NCBI RefSeq assembly: GCF_024655635.1
Contig: NZ_JANLGI010000002.1
Location: 124,001-188,000 of the forward strand
Length of the DNA: 64,000 nt
Direction: 5' to 3'
Source of the DNA: Allobosea sp. 47.2.35
GTDB taxonomy: Bacteria > Pseudomonadota > Alphaproteobacteria > Rhizobiales > Beijerinckiaceae
Positions 1 through 8,716 of the stretch are shown piece by piece. Under the pieces are notes generated by a model that was not told the origin of the DNA, ran no database searches, and saw only the letters and a program-made list of their open reading frames with translations. Made by a program: the position numbers and the translations under genes. Every line of letters begins with the position of its first letter. Within the stretch, counting starts at the first letter, position 1.

Positions 1-357
1 ATGCCGAAACGCGGTGGCGAAAAAGTGGATTTTGTCTTGCCCGGCCAGTGATTTGGCGCAGGTTCGAAGCCGGCGAAAAAGTCGTCGTTTCCCGCAAGTG
101 ATTGTTATTGCAAGTGATCGCGAGTTGACACTCCGCTGTCGGACAGGCATATTGGTTTTCGATGAGTGTCTGAGAAGCACATATTGCTCGTAAAGAGCGC
201 CGCGCCCGAACAGGTGTTTTATCTGTGGTGCCGGCTGCTGGAGAAAATCTCCGGCCCGTTCTTCTTTTCGGATCTGTCGATTTAAAACTCTAACGATTGC
301 TTGGCTGTCCCTGCGTCGCACCCGTGACGTTCAGCGCCGGCTTCGCCCGTGTGCAAC
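1..357. other. Upstream region without a recognisable gene
   Basis: No gene can be supported in these first 357 bases. A reading frame is open from base 1 to a TGA ending at 51, which could be the last 16 codons of a gene entering from the left, but it is too short to identify. A short perfect hairpin (GGAGA-AAA-TCTCC) lies near 240-255. I looked for a guanidine riboswitch, because SMR pairs are often controlled by one, and could not recognise a conserved core. Confidence 0.4.
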
Positions 358-711
358 ATGTCTTTTCATTGGTTGGTTCTGCTCGCGGCCATTGCCGTCG
401 AGATCGTCGCGACGGCCGCGCTGAAGTCGGCTGTCTCCACCTCATGGCTCGTCGGCACCTTGCCGCTGCTCCTGATCGGCCTGTCTTTCGTCCTGCTCAG
501 CGTCGCGCTGCGCGTCATTCCCATGGCGGTCGCCTATGCCGTCTGGGAAGGTCTCGGCATCGTCGGCATCGCGCTGATCGGCCATGTGCTCTTCGGTGAG
601 CACCTGACCGCCGCGCGTGCGGCCGGCCTTGCCGCAATCCTCGCCGGCATCCTGCTGATCGAGAACGGAGTGGGGCACGAACGCAGCGAGGAACACGGGA
701 GGCTCGTGTGA
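358..711 (+). CDS. Small multidrug resistance (SMR) family protein, first of a pair
   Basis: This 117-residue, four-helix inner-membrane protein belongs to the SMR (EmrE/SugE/EbrAB) family of proton-coupled exporters. The first helix carries the essential membrane glutamate in an AVEIVATAALK context, and the later segment PMAVAYAVWEGLG matches the family's dimer-interface region. I chose the ATG at 358 (protein begins MSFHWLV) over the GTG at 349. Its stop overlaps the start of the next SMR gene by 4 bp (GTGA), so the two are coupled and probably form a heteromeric exporter of the EbrAB/MdtIJ kind. SMR membership is clear; the substrate (quaternary amine, polyamine or guanidinium) is not. Confidence 0.88.
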   Translation: MSFHWLVLLAAIAVEIVATAALKSAVSTSWLVGTLPLLLIGLSFVLLSVALRVIPMAVAYAVWEGLGIVGIALIGHVLFGEHLTAARAAGLAAILAGILLIENGVGHERSEEHGRLV

Positions 712-1043
712 CCGCCTCCTTCGTGCAGGCCGCGCCTTTTCTCTGGCTCCTGCTCGCCGTCGCGCTCGAAATCGGCGGCACCTACCTGCTCAAGCTCTCG
801 GACGGCATGACCCGTCGCACGATGGGGGCCGGCGGCATCGTCCTCGTCATGGGCGCCTTCGCGGCCCTCGCGAAAGCCATCGAAGGGATGGACCTTTCGG
901 TCGCCTATGCCGTCTGGGGCGGGGCGGGGCTGGTAATCACGGCCATCATCGGCGCGCTGGTCTTCGGCCAGCGCATCAGGCCGGTGGGCTGGCTCGGCAT
1001 CGTACTGGTGGTCTGCGGCGTCGTCGCGCTCAAGATGGTCTGA
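708..1043 (+). CDS. Small multidrug resistance (SMR) family protein, second of a pair
   Basis: This is a 111-residue, four-helix SMR protein. Helix 1 holds the conserved glutamate (AVALEIGGTYLLK), and the motif SVAYAVWGGAG is nearly the same as in its upstream partner. The GTG start at 708 is embedded in the partner's stop codon, so the pair is translated in a coupled way and likely works as a heterodimer. The gene ends only 10 bp from the convergent stop of the glycosyltransferase on the other strand. Its charged-residue pattern differs from the first subunit, as expected for an antiparallel pair. The transported compound cannot be read from the sequence. Confidence 0.88.
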   Translation: MTASFVQAAPFLWLLLAVALEIGGTYLLKLSDGMTRRTMGAGGIVLVMGAFAALAKAIEGMDLSVAYAVWGGAGLVITAIIGALVFGQRIRPVGWLGIVLVVCGVVALKMV

Positions 1044-1053
1044 AGCAGAGGTT

Positions 1054-2220
1054 TCAGGCGATACCGCGCGCCTTCAGCGCGTCGCGATAGCCGGCGATGA
1101 CGCCGTCGACCATGTCGTCCAGGCGGAAATTCTGCCGGACATGGCTGGCGAGGTCCGCCGCCTGGGCGAGGCGCTCGGCCTCCGGCGTCTCGATCATCGT
1201 CTTGATCGCTCCGGCAAGGATCGTCGGGTCGTCGGCCGGGATCAGCCGCTGGCGATGGCCGGGACCGTAGATCTCGCCGATCCCGCCGACATCGGTCGAG
1301 ATCAGCGGCTGCGCCGCCGCGGCCGCTTCCAGAATGACATAGGGCAGCGATTCCGCCCGCGACGGGATCACCATGGCGCGCGCGCGGGCCAATGCCTTGC
1401 GGATCGGGGCCGGCGGCTCGAACACGCATTGGTCGGCGATGCCGCGCTCGCGCGTCATCTGTTTCAATTCATCTTCGTCCGGCCCGGAGCCGACGATCAG
1501 GATGCGCGGGGTCAGCTTGTCCCGACGGCGCAATAGCGCCAGCGCATCGATCAGCGTATCGACGCCCTTGGCCGAGCGCAGTTCCCCCAGATAGAGCAGG
1601 TCGAACTCCGCCGCGCCATGGTCGATCGGCTCGAATTCCGCATCGGAGACGCCGTTGAGCACGATGCGATGATCCGTGCGCGGCAGATGCCCGACATGGG
1701 CCTCGAAGCGGCCTGCGATGAAGCGGCTCTCGAACAGGAACATGTCGGTCGCGCTTTCCAGCAGGCGCTCGACCGTCATGTAGACCTTATGCTCCGTGCT
1801 GCCGGGCTTGTAGTTGAAGCTGCCGCCATGGGGCGTGTAGGCGGTGACATAGCGCCGGCCGGGCGAGAACAGGGCCGGGATGCGGCCATAGACCCCGCCT
1901 TTCGAGCCGTGGCAATGCACGATATCGGGCGCGAGGCGCCGCCGCAGCGCGATCTCCGACAGCTGCGCCTTGAAATCGGTCGCGCTCGGATAGCGCGACA
2001 TCGGCACGCGCGTGATGCCCAGCGCCAGCTGCCCCGCAAGTTCGCGAAAGACTTCGTCGGCCCGTGAACCACCCGTACTGGAGTCGCAGAAGATGCCGAC
2101 ATCGTGCCCACGCTCGACCTGGCCGCGCGCAACGTCGAGCACGTGCCGGAACAGCCCGCCGAGCGGCGCGCGGAACACATGCAGGATTTTCAGGGGGCGC
2201 GAGGCGAGACGATCCGTCAT
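1054..2220 (-). CDS. Glycosyltransferase family 4 protein
   Basis: This 388-residue enzyme is probably a retaining GT-B glycosyltransferase that adds a sugar to a lipid-linked glycan at the cytoplasmic face of the membrane. The N-terminal Rossmann half begins KILHVFRAPLGG, typical of GT4. The C-terminal half has a GSGPDEDEL nucleotide-sugar segment and the GT4 E-x7-E motif in SRAESLPYVILEAA (around residue 300). It starts 15 bp after the Wza-like gene and is co-directional with it, so the two form an operon. The Wzz-type gene lies divergently about 1.5 kb away. The sugar donor and acceptor are unknown. Confidence 0.88.
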   Translation of the reverse strand: MTDRLASRPLKILHVFRAPLGGLFRHVLDVARGQVERGHDVGIFCDSSTGGSRADEVFRELAGQLALGITRVPMSRYPSATDFKAQLSEIALRRRLAPDIVHCHGSKGGVYGRIPALFSPGRRYVTAYTPHGGSFNYKPGSTEHKVYMTVERLLESATDMFLFESRFIAGRFEAHVGHLPRTDHRIVLNGVSDAEFEPIDHGAAEFDLLYLGELRSAKGVDTLIDALALLRRRDKLTPRILIVGSGPDEDELKQMTRERGIADQCVFEPPAPIRKALARARAMVIPSRAESLPYVILEAAAAAQPLISTDVGGIGEIYGPGHRQRLIPADDPTILAGAIKTMIETPEAERLAQAADLASHVRQNFRLDDMVDGVIAGYRDALKARGIA

Positions 2221-2235
2221 GGGCTCAGCGCGATC

Positions 2236-2796
2236 TCAGAACCAGCGTTCCTTGATGACGATCGTATCGCCGGGCTGCACCGGGTAGGTGATCGGCACGG
2301 TCGCGGTCACCGTCTGCCCCTCGATCTGGCGCGTCACTTCGGCCGAATTGCGCTGGCCGCGCGGCGTGAAGCCGCCGGCGATGGCGACGGCCGTCTGCAC
2401 GGTCATGCCGTTCACGAAGGGGAACTGGCCGGAATTGCTGACTTCGCCGAGTACGAAGAACGGGCGGTAGGTATCGACCTCGACCGAGACCTTGGGCTCG
2501 CGCAGATAGCCGCCGCGCAGTTTGGCTTCGATCGCCTGGGCAAGCTGCTGCGTCGTGCGCCCTTGCGCCTCGACCGAGCCGATCAACGGCATGGCGATAC
2601 GCCCGGCGCCGTCGACCGCATAGATGTTCGAGAGATTGTCCTGTCCGAAGACGATGACGCGCAGCCTGTCGCCGCTGGCGAGCCTGTAGGGGCCGGCCGG
2701 CTCGGCGAGCGCATAGTCCGACGCCGGATAGCGGGGCGCGCAGGCGCCCGCCATCATGGCGGCGGCCAAGGCGAGAGAGGCGAGGCGTCGACTCAT
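2236..2796 (-). CDS. Wza-type polysaccharide export lipoprotein
   Basis: This 186-residue protein of the polysaccharide biosynthesis/export family (Wza/ExoF-like) would form a periplasmic or outer-membrane conduit for exopolysaccharide. It opens with a hydrophobic signal ending in a weak lipobox (AGAC, Cys near residue 19). A Poly_export domain follows (YRLASGDRLRVIVFGQDNLS, then DGAGRIAMPLIG), then an SLBB-like part (FFVLGEVSNSGQFPF). It is about half the length of E. coli Wza and lacks the C-terminal outer-membrane helix region, as is common for short alphaproteobacterial members. ATG 2796 is preferred over the GTG immediately before it. It leads a two-gene operon with the GT4 gene. Confidence 0.87.
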   Translation of the reverse strand: MSRRLASLALAAAMMAGACAPRYPASDYALAEPAGPYRLASGDRLRVIVFGQDNLSNIYAVDGAGRIAMPLIGSVEAQGRTTQQLAQAIEAKLRGGYLREPKVSVEVDTYRPFFVLGEVSNSGQFPFVNGMTVQTAVAIAGGFTPRGQRNSAEVTRQIEGQTVTATVPITYPVQPGDTIVIKERWF

Positions 2797-2970
2797 CACT
2801 GGCTTACCCGTGCAGAACTCGCCCGATCTTTAGGTCGGATATGGTTAACAAAGGCTTCCTGCGGAGCTGTGCCGGGTGTCTCGCCGGGTCGGATGGGCGG
2901 TCTTGGCACGCGCGGCGGGCTGGCTTTCGCTTCTTCTCGGCTGCCGACTCCAGCGAACCAGAAGGAAGTG

Positions 2971-3014
2971 CGCTGCCGACTGCTAGGCTGTGGGGGTAGC
3001 AGCAGTCGGCAGCG
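2971..3014. repeat. Perfect 14-bp inverted repeat
   Basis: Bases 2971-2984 are perfectly complementary to 3001-3014, separated by 16 bases. No T-tract follows on either strand, so this is not a classical terminator. It lies about 175 bp upstream of the Wza-like gene in the divergent control region and may be a regulator site or an mRNA leader structure. Confidence 0.7.
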
Positions 3015-3401
3015 GCCCGGTCATGGCGACACGTTTGACCAGACGAATCGAAACTGGTTCCTCTCGCTGAAGGGCGGATGAAGCTGTGGTGTCGTGAGGG
3101 CGCAACGACTCGTTAACCATTCTTGCCGCGCCGCGGTGCTCCGGCATTCAAGGCATTGGCGGGAAAGGCGGAGAGGGTCCAAAAATCGTTTACGAATGAG
3201 AGAGGCTTGGCCGGAAAATCATCCCGCTGCGCGTCGATTGCGCCGTGCGGAGCGAGGCGCTGGGCAGGCATCGCCATATCGGGAGTTCGGTGGTCGCGAT
3301 TCACCTTGGGCGGCTCTACCTGCGAGATCGCCGCCGACATTGCGCCCGTGAGCAGTTAGCTCATGGCGAAATCTAGGATTTCCGCCTGAGGCTAAAAGCG
3401 A

Positions 3402-3425
3402 CCCGGTCGCCGTGCGGCGACCGGG
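3402..3425. repeat. Perfect 11-bp stem hairpin
   Basis: Bases 3402-3412 pair perfectly with 3415-3425 around a TG loop, giving a very stable GC-rich stem. On the minus strand it is followed by a short CTTTTAG, so it could stop transcription heading towards the Wza-like gene. On the plus strand there is no T-run. Confidence 0.55.
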
Positions 3426-3764
3426 CCAGCCCCGTCCGGCGCGATGATGAGGCGGGGCCAAACCTCAACAAGACAACACGCATGTGCCCATAACGTTGCG
3501 TCATTCATTTGAACAATCTGAACCCATCACCCTGATTTGCTGCAGCTGGGGCGGCGGAATCATTTTTGTTGGCGTCAACATAATGGGTCGGACCTAGCGC
3601 TCGTTGCAGGGCTGATGATGGTAGGACTCCACATTGAGCACGCATGCCGCCAGTGATGATGATTAACAAATTGAGATCGTTAGGGGTTCATTAGGCTTAC
3701 CGAGTGTTCAATGTCGCCCGCGTCCCTCCCGAGGGGCGACAGTTTTGCGTCGATAGGTGGGCCC

Positions 3765-5927
3765 ATGACCGCTCAAGCTGGGATTGATGCGCGCGGCGCC
3801 GGCGAAGGCCGAGGCGACATGCTCGATCTCTCCGCCCTCTGGGCGGCGATCAAGCGCCGCAAGCTCTGGATCATCGGGCCGACGCTCGTCGCGCTGGGCC
3901 TCTCCTTCGTCGCGGTGAATGTCGTGACGCCGCGCTATACCGGCGAGGCGCGGCTGCTGCTGGAGAGTCGCGGCGGCTTCTTCGCGCTGCCGGGCCAGAC
4001 GCCCGGCGACAGCAGCCAGATCGATTCCGAGGCCGTGCAGAGTCAGGTCCAGATCATTATGTCCCGCGACCTGGCGCGCGAAGCGGTGAAGCGGATCGGC
4101 CTCGTCGGCAATGCCGAGTTCGACTCAGGGGTGGGCGCGCTCGGCGCCGTGCGCAAGCTCGCGGTCATGATCGGGCTCGGCGGCCATCCGGCCGACAGGT
4201 CGCCGGAAGAGCGCGTCCTCGAGAAGTATTACGACCGTTTGCTGGTTTACCCGGTCGGCCGCTCGCGCATCGTCTCCATCGAGTTCACCTCGCGCGATCC
4301 CGTGCTCGCGGCGAAGGCGGCGAACACCATTGCCGAGACCTATCTGGAATTCCAGGAACAGGCGAAGCAGGAAAACGCCCGCAGCGCCTCGAACTGGCTT
4401 TCGACGACGATCGAGCCCTTGCGCAAGCGCGTCGCCGAGGCCGAGGCCAAGGTCGAGGATTTCCGCTCGAAGAACGGCCTCTTCGCCGGCCCGAACAACA
4501 CCACCATCACCTCGCAGCAGCTCACCGACCTGTCGGCACAGCTCTCCGCTGCCCGAAGCCAGCAGGCCGAGTCGCAGGCCAAGGCGGGATTGATCCGCGA
4601 CGCGATCAAGCAGGGCCGCACCTTCGAGATCCCGGATGTCGCCAATAACGACCTCGTCCGCCGGCTGGTCGAGCAGCGCGTCAACCTGCGCGCCCAGATC
4701 GCCGCGGAATCGCGCAGCCTCCTGCCAGAGCATCCCCGGATCAAGGAACTGAACGCCCAGCTGCTCGACCTCGAAGGCCAGCTCCGTGCCGCGGCCGAGC
4801 GCACCGTGCGCACGCTGGAGAACGAGGCCAAGATCGCCGGCCAGCGCGTCGAAAGCTTCCAGGCTGCGCTCGACGGGCAGAAGAAGAACGTCTCCAGTGC
4901 CAATGACAGCGAAGTGCAGCTGCGCGCCCTCGAGCGCGAGGCCCGGACGATGCGCGAGCAGCTGGAGCAGTACATGCAGCGCTACCGCGAGGCGGTCGCG
5001 CGCGACACCATGAATGCTACGCCCGCCGATGCGCGCATCATCTCGCGGGCCGTCGAGCCGACCGAGCCGTCCTTCCCGAAGAAGGTGCCGGTCGTGCTGG
5101 TCGCGACGCTCGCGACCTTCCTGATCGCGCTGGCTACGATCGTGACGCGCGAGTTGCTCAATGGCCAGGGCCGGCCCCTGCCTGGCACCGCGCGCGGTCC
5201 GCGCTGGGTCTCCGCCGGCTCGCCCGAGGACGAGACCGGGTCGACCGGCCCGGTTCCGGCCGCTCCGCGCCATGAACGCGTCGCCGGCCTGCTGACCCAT
5301 GCCGGAAAGCTCGGGCAGACCCGGCTCGACCTCGATCATCCTGAGTTGACGCTGGCCGAGATCGCCGAGCGGACGCGCGAGCCTGCGCGCGGCATGGCGC
5401 CGCTCGCGCTCGTCCTCGACGGCGCCGGCGATGACGCCGCGCGACCCCGCGACCTTGCCGAATTGCTGGCCCAGCGCTGCCGTTGCGTGCTCGTCGACCT
5501 GTCGTCCGATCCTGATGGCGGAGAGGCCGGCTTCTCGGAGCTGCTCGCCGGTGAGGCCCTGTTCTCCGACATCATCATGCGGGCGCCGGGCTCGCGGCTG
5601 CATCGCATTGGCGCCGGCCGCGCGGGCCGTGAGGCCGTCCTGGCCGCTCCCGACCTCGTCGATGTCGCGCTCGATGCGCTCTGCGAGACCTATGACTGGG
5701 TGCTGGTCGCCGCCGCCTCCAACGACGACGGCGCCGTGCTGAAGCCGATCGCTCGCCGCGCTCAGGCCGGGCTCGTCATGAGCGGGCAGGTCGGCAACGG
5801 CCATGCGCTGGAGACCGCCTACCGTTTGAGCGAATTGACCGAGGCGCCGGTGACGATGATCCTCGACGGCGAGGGCGGTGCGCCGATGCCGCCGGCTTCG
5901 CGCACGGAAATGCCGGTCGAGGCCTGA
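3765..5927 (+). CDS. Wzz/GNVR chain-length protein fused to a degenerate BY-kinase-like domain
   Basis: This 720-residue inner-membrane protein resembles the polysaccharide co-polymerase / bacterial tyrosine kinase fusions (ExoP/Wzc type). A Wzz domain with a first membrane helix (about residues 35-55) is followed by a long periplasmic coiled coil, a second helix near 450-470 (VPVVLVATLATFLIALATIV), and a cytoplasmic C-terminal half. In that half a Rossmann-like VLVDLSSDP strand resembles the Walker A' region, but the place expected for the P-loop reads DGAGDDAARPRDLAELL with no GKS/T. There is also no tyrosine-rich tail. It is probably structural and catalytically dead. ATG 3765 has an AGGTGG Shine-Dalgarno; an in-frame ATG at 3711 would add 18 residues. 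Confidence 0.85.
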   Translation: MTAQAGIDARGAGEGRGDMLDLSALWAAIKRRKLWIIGPTLVALGLSFVAVNVVTPRYTGEARLLLESRGGFFALPGQTPGDSSQIDSEAVQSQVQIIMSRDLAREAVKRIGLVGNAEFDSGVGALGAVRKLAVMIGLGGHPADRSPEERVLEKYYDRLLVYPVGRSRIVSIEFTSRDPVLAAKAANTIAETYLEFQEQAKQENARSASNWLSTTIEPLRKRVAEAEAKVEDFRSKNGLFAGPNNTTITSQQLTDLSAQLSAARSQQAESQAKAGLIRDAIKQGRTFEIPDVANNDLVRRLVEQRVNLRAQIAAESRSLLPEHPRIKELNAQLLDLEGQLRAAAERTVRTLENEAKIAGQRVESFQAALDGQKKNVSSANDSEVQLRALEREARTMREQLEQYMQRYREAVARDTMNATPADARIISRAVEPTEPSFPKKVPVVLVATLATFLIALATIVTRELLNGQGRPLPGTARGPRWVSAGSPEDETGSTGPVPAAPRHERVAGLLTHAGKLGQTRLDLDHPELTLAEIAERTREPARGMAPLALVLDGAGDDAARPRDLAELLAQRCRCVLVDLSSDPDGGEAGFSELLAGEALFSDIIMRAPGSRLHRIGAGRAGREAVLAAPDLVDVALDALCETYDWVLVAAASNDDGAVLKPIARRAQAGLVMSGQVGNGHALETAYRLSELTEAPVTMILDGEGGAPMPPASRTEMPVEA

Positions 5928-5946
5928 CCGGCAAGGTACGAGCGCT

Positions 5947-7173
5947 CTACTCCTCCTCGGAGCGCTTGCTCCGAAGCCAGCCGGAAGCGCGCTGAGCGAT
6001 CTTCAGCGCGACCGGCGAACGCTTGATCCGCCGCTTCAGCTCGCGCTTCGTCCGGGCGATCCGCGCGAAGAGGCGGCCCTTGAGGGTCAGCGGCAGGAAG
6101 CTGTCGACGAGATCGTCATGGTCGTCGCAGAAGGTCGTCTTGTAGCGGGCCTCGCCGACGCCGAGATCGAAGACCGCGACGCCTTCGCGGGCTTTCAGGC
6201 GGATCAGCTCGGCCAGCAGCAACTCGCCGGGGCTCGTCTTGACGGTCTCGCTCGCCATGTCGAATGAGGTCGCCATGCCCGAGAAGCGCTCGCCCTGGAT
6301 CGCACCGACATAGGTCGCGACCGCCCGGCCGCCGAGGTCGAGCGCATAGAGCTCGATTGCCGGGCGCCCCGATCCCGTCTCAAGGGACCCTCGCTCCAGG
6401 AAGGCGCGCATTGCCGGCTCGGCGAAGGGATCGGGCACGCCCATGGCCCGGAAGCGCTCGGCCTTCTGCGAGAGGAAGGCATCGATCACGCGCGCGACCT
6501 CATCCGGCGTCGTGGCACGCGTCAGCATCGACGGTCCGAAATCGCGGAAGCGGCTGTGCTTGTTCTTGAGCTTCTTGCGCGCATGGCTGCTCATCGAGCG
6601 CTTCAACGTCGCATCGCCATCACCAGCGATCAGGGCGAGTTTGTAGGCGCGGCTCGGGCTCGGGCCGGCGGCCAGCAGTGCAGCGGGATTGCCGACGTCT
6701 TGCCATGTAACGGGCTGGTTGACGAAGGCCAGGGCATCGAGCCCGCCGATGGCCGTGCCGATCTCGGTCAGCAACAGCGTCGTCAGTTGGGCGTCGAGCT
6801 GCGCCGCGAAGGCCGGAGCGTAGAGCCCCATATGATAGTTCGCGTGCTTGCCGCCGATGAATTCGGCGAAGCGGAAGCCGCTGCGCCCGGTGATGGTAAG
6901 CGGCAAGAGCGCGCAGAGTTCGCCGTCGGCATCGCGCACCAATGCGTAGCGCAGGGCCATGCCATGGGCTGTACCGATCGTCTCGACGAAGGTGCTGATC
7001 CAGTCATAGCTCTGATAGGGGGTCACCAGCGCCGTCGCTTCGAAGGCGCGCCATATCTCGGCAAGGCCAGCGATATCGGTATCGATCGCGATCGAGGCCC
7101 AGGGACGCGACGGAGCGCGGCTGGCGGCGAGCGCGTCAGGCATGGCCGGCGTTGAGGCGATGGCAGCAGGCAT
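5947..7173 (-). CDS. GNAT-fold acetyltransferase of the CelD/BcsL type
   Basis: This 408-residue cytoplasmic protein matches the BioF2-like / CelD (BcsL) acetyltransferases found in exopolysaccharide and cellulose gene sets. Recognisable parts are the N-terminal WRAFEATALVTPYQSYDW region, a central basic segment (SSHARKKLKNKHSRF), and a C-terminal GNAT half ending in GVAVFDLGVGEARYKTTF. It is convergent with the Wzz-like gene (stops 20 bp apart) and divergent from the deacetylase, so it probably modifies the polysaccharide made by this locus. The acyl donor and acceptor are not known. Start ATG 7173. Confidence 0.83.
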   Translation of the reverse strand: MPAAIASTPAMPDALAASRAPSRPWASIAIDTDIAGLAEIWRAFEATALVTPYQSYDWISTFVETIGTAHGMALRYALVRDADGELCALLPLTITGRSGFRFAEFIGGKHANYHMGLYAPAFAAQLDAQLTTLLLTEIGTAIGGLDALAFVNQPVTWQDVGNPAALLAAGPSPSRAYKLALIAGDGDATLKRSMSSHARKKLKNKHSRFRDFGPSMLTRATTPDEVARVIDAFLSQKAERFRAMGVPDPFAEPAMRAFLERGSLETGSGRPAIELYALDLGGRAVATYVGAIQGERFSGMATSFDMASETVKTSPGELLLAELIRLKAREGVAVFDLGVGEARYKTTFCDDHDDLVDSFLPLTLKGRLFARIARTKRELKRRIKRSPVALKIAQRASGWLRSKRSEEE

Positions 7174-7319
7174 GTTTCCTTAGCCCATGCGAGCAGGACT
7201 GATGGCGTCTCCTTAACCCGTCATTGTGAACGGATCGGCCACATTGTACCGGCCCGACCGCGCGATCGCACGACAGCGTTACCGGGCGGTTTGCACGGGG
7301 ATACTTCGGCTTGGCGGCG

Positions 7320-8372
7320 ATGAACGGGCGTCACAAGGCCATCGCGGCCGCATTCCGGGTGATGGCGGCGACGGGCGCCGACCGCTGGAGCCGCGGCTTC
7401 GCGCAAGGGCAGGGCGTGATCCTGACCCTGCACCATGTCCGGGCGGCCGAGACGCACGGCTTCGCGCCGAATGCGTTGCTCGACATCACCCCGAACTTCC
7501 TCGATCGCGCGCTGCGCCTGATCCGGGCCGAGGGCTACGACATCGTTTCTCTACAGGAAGCGCTGGCGCGCTTGCGCAATCCCAGGCCCGGGCGCTTCTT
7601 CGTCACGCTGACCTTCGACGACGGCTACCGCGACAATGTCGAGGAAGCCTGGCCCGTGCTCGCCAAGCATGAGGCGCCCTGGACGCTGTACGTTACGCCG
7701 GGCTTCGCCGATCGAACGGCGCGGCTCTGGTGGCTGGAGCTGGAGGAGGCGATCCGGGCCCTGCCGCGGCTCGATCTCACCTTGCCGGATGGCCGCTTCA
7801 CCGCCCGCACCGAAACCGACGTCGAGAAGGACCGTGCCTTCGCCAGGCTCTACTGGCGCCTGCGCCGTGCGCCGGAAGCGATTCTGCTCTCTGCGATTTC
7901 CGGGTTGGCGACACAAGCCGGCATCGACCCTGTCGCCCTTGTCGAGCGTGAATGCCTGCCCTGGGAAACGCTGCGGGCCTTGTCCGGTGCGCCAGGCGTG
8001 ACCATCGGCGCCCATACCCTGACGCATCCGATGCTGGCGAAGCACGACACCGACGTCGCCCGCGGCGAGATCGTCGAGAGCAAACAGCGCCTGGAGGCGG
8101 AACTTGGCATGCCGATCCGGCATTTCGCCTATCCGGTCGGCGATCCCGGCTCGGCCGGACCGCGCGATTTCGCGCTTGCGGCGGAAGCAGGTTTCGAAAG
8201 CGCGGTCACGACGCGGCCGGGCCATCTCTTTCCCGAGCACGCCGGCCATCTCCACGCCCTGCCGCGCGTCTCGCTCAACGGCCTCCACCAGAACGAGGCG
8301 GCGCTGCGGGCGCTGCTATCGGGCTTGCCGTTCTGGCTGCGGAGCAGGGGACGGAAACTGGACGTCGCCTGA
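7320..8372 (+). CDS. Polysaccharide deacetylase (CE4/NodB-type)
   Basis: This roughly 350-residue protein belongs to the carbohydrate esterase 4 family, metal-dependent hydrolases that remove N- or O-acetyl groups from glycans. It shows the family's motif 1 as LTFDDGYRDN (catalytic and metal-binding Asp pair) and motif 2 as GAHTLTHPML (two metal-ligand His). The later HFAYPVGDPGSAGPRD resembles motif 3. No clear signal peptide is visible, so the deacetylation may happen on cytoplasmic lipid-linked intermediates. ATG 7320 is preferred, with TTG 7311 as an alternative. It is divergent from the BcsL-type acetyltransferase, so acetylation and deacetylation genes share one control region. Confidence 0.88.
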   Translation: MNGRHKAIAAAFRVMAATGADRWSRGFAQGQGVILTLHHVRAAETHGFAPNALLDITPNFLDRALRLIRAEGYDIVSLQEALARLRNPRPGRFFVTLTFDDGYRDNVEEAWPVLAKHEAPWTLYVTPGFADRTARLWWLELEEAIRALPRLDLTLPDGRFTARTETDVEKDRAFARLYWRLRRAPEAILLSAISGLATQAGIDPVALVERECLPWETLRALSGAPGVTIGAHTLTHPMLAKHDTDVARGEIVESKQRLEAELGMPIRHFAYPVGDPGSAGPRDFALAAEAGFESAVTTRPGHLFPEHAGHLHALPRVSLNGLHQNEAALRALLSGLPFWLRSRGRKLDVA

Positions 8373-8378
8373 CGGGGA

Positions 8379-8588
8379 TCAAGCCTCGTCCTTGCGCTCC
8401 ATCCACTTGATCAGCGGCAAGAGCGGCAGCACCCAGGCGAGGCCGAGCGCGATATAGGCGATGGTCTGCACCGGCTTCGAGGCCTCGGTGATCCGCCCCT
8501 GCGCCAGCGCCATGGCGACGAGCGCGTAGACGCAGACGAAGACGAGGATCAGCACGGTCCCGATCAGCTTGCGGTTGCGTTGTCTCAT
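8379..8588 (-). CDS. DUF2842 family small membrane protein
   Basis: This 69-residue protein has two hydrophobic helices (about residues 9-29 and 39-59), a basic N-terminus (MRQRNRKLIG) and a charged C-terminal tail (KWMERKDEA). It matches the alphaproteobacterial DUF2842 family, whose function is unknown. It is divergent from ctaA across 128 bp and convergent with the deacetylase. The neighbourhood hints at a link to respiratory-chain assembly, but that is only inference from position. Confidence 0.85.
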   Translation of the reverse strand: MRQRNRKLIGTVLILVFVCVYALVAMALAQGRITEASKPVQTIAYIALGLAWVLPLLPLIKWMERKDEA

Positions 8589-8716
8589 CGGGCTCTCTTG
8601 GTCGCTGCGGCAATGCGGGCGTTGTCGCGCCGGAGCGACGGGTCTATGTCACCGGCGAGCGCGCTTGTGAAGCGATGCGCGCCTGAATATCCCCGCCTGC
8701 GACCGAAAGCCCGCCC

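Larger units (their letters stand above)
2797..3764. other. Long divergent intergenic region of the polysaccharide locus
   Basis: About 970 bases separate the divergently read Wza-like and Wzz-like genes, and no open frame here looks like a protein. It holds two strong hairpins (2971-3014 and 3402-3425, listed separately) and an A/T-richer stretch from about 3480 to 3710 that probably carries promoters for the Wzz-like gene. A small TGTTG-GCGT-CAACA inverted repeat followed by CATAAT lies near 3568-3586. I could not assign a regulator. Confidence 0.5.

Noticed and set aside
1-357. A guanidine (ykkC-type) riboswitch before the SMR pair
   Set aside because: The short hairpin near 240-255 has no recognisable conserved core. 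Only a covariance-model search could exclude it fully.
3094-3461. Small open frames of 75-85 codons in the divergent region
   Set aside because: Several overlapping frames on both strands with no Shine-Dalgarno or motif, typical of GC-rich noncoding DNA.
4125-5804. A 559-codon open frame opposite the Wzz-type gene
   Set aside because: Low-complexity antisense translation; the plus-strand gene is convincing.
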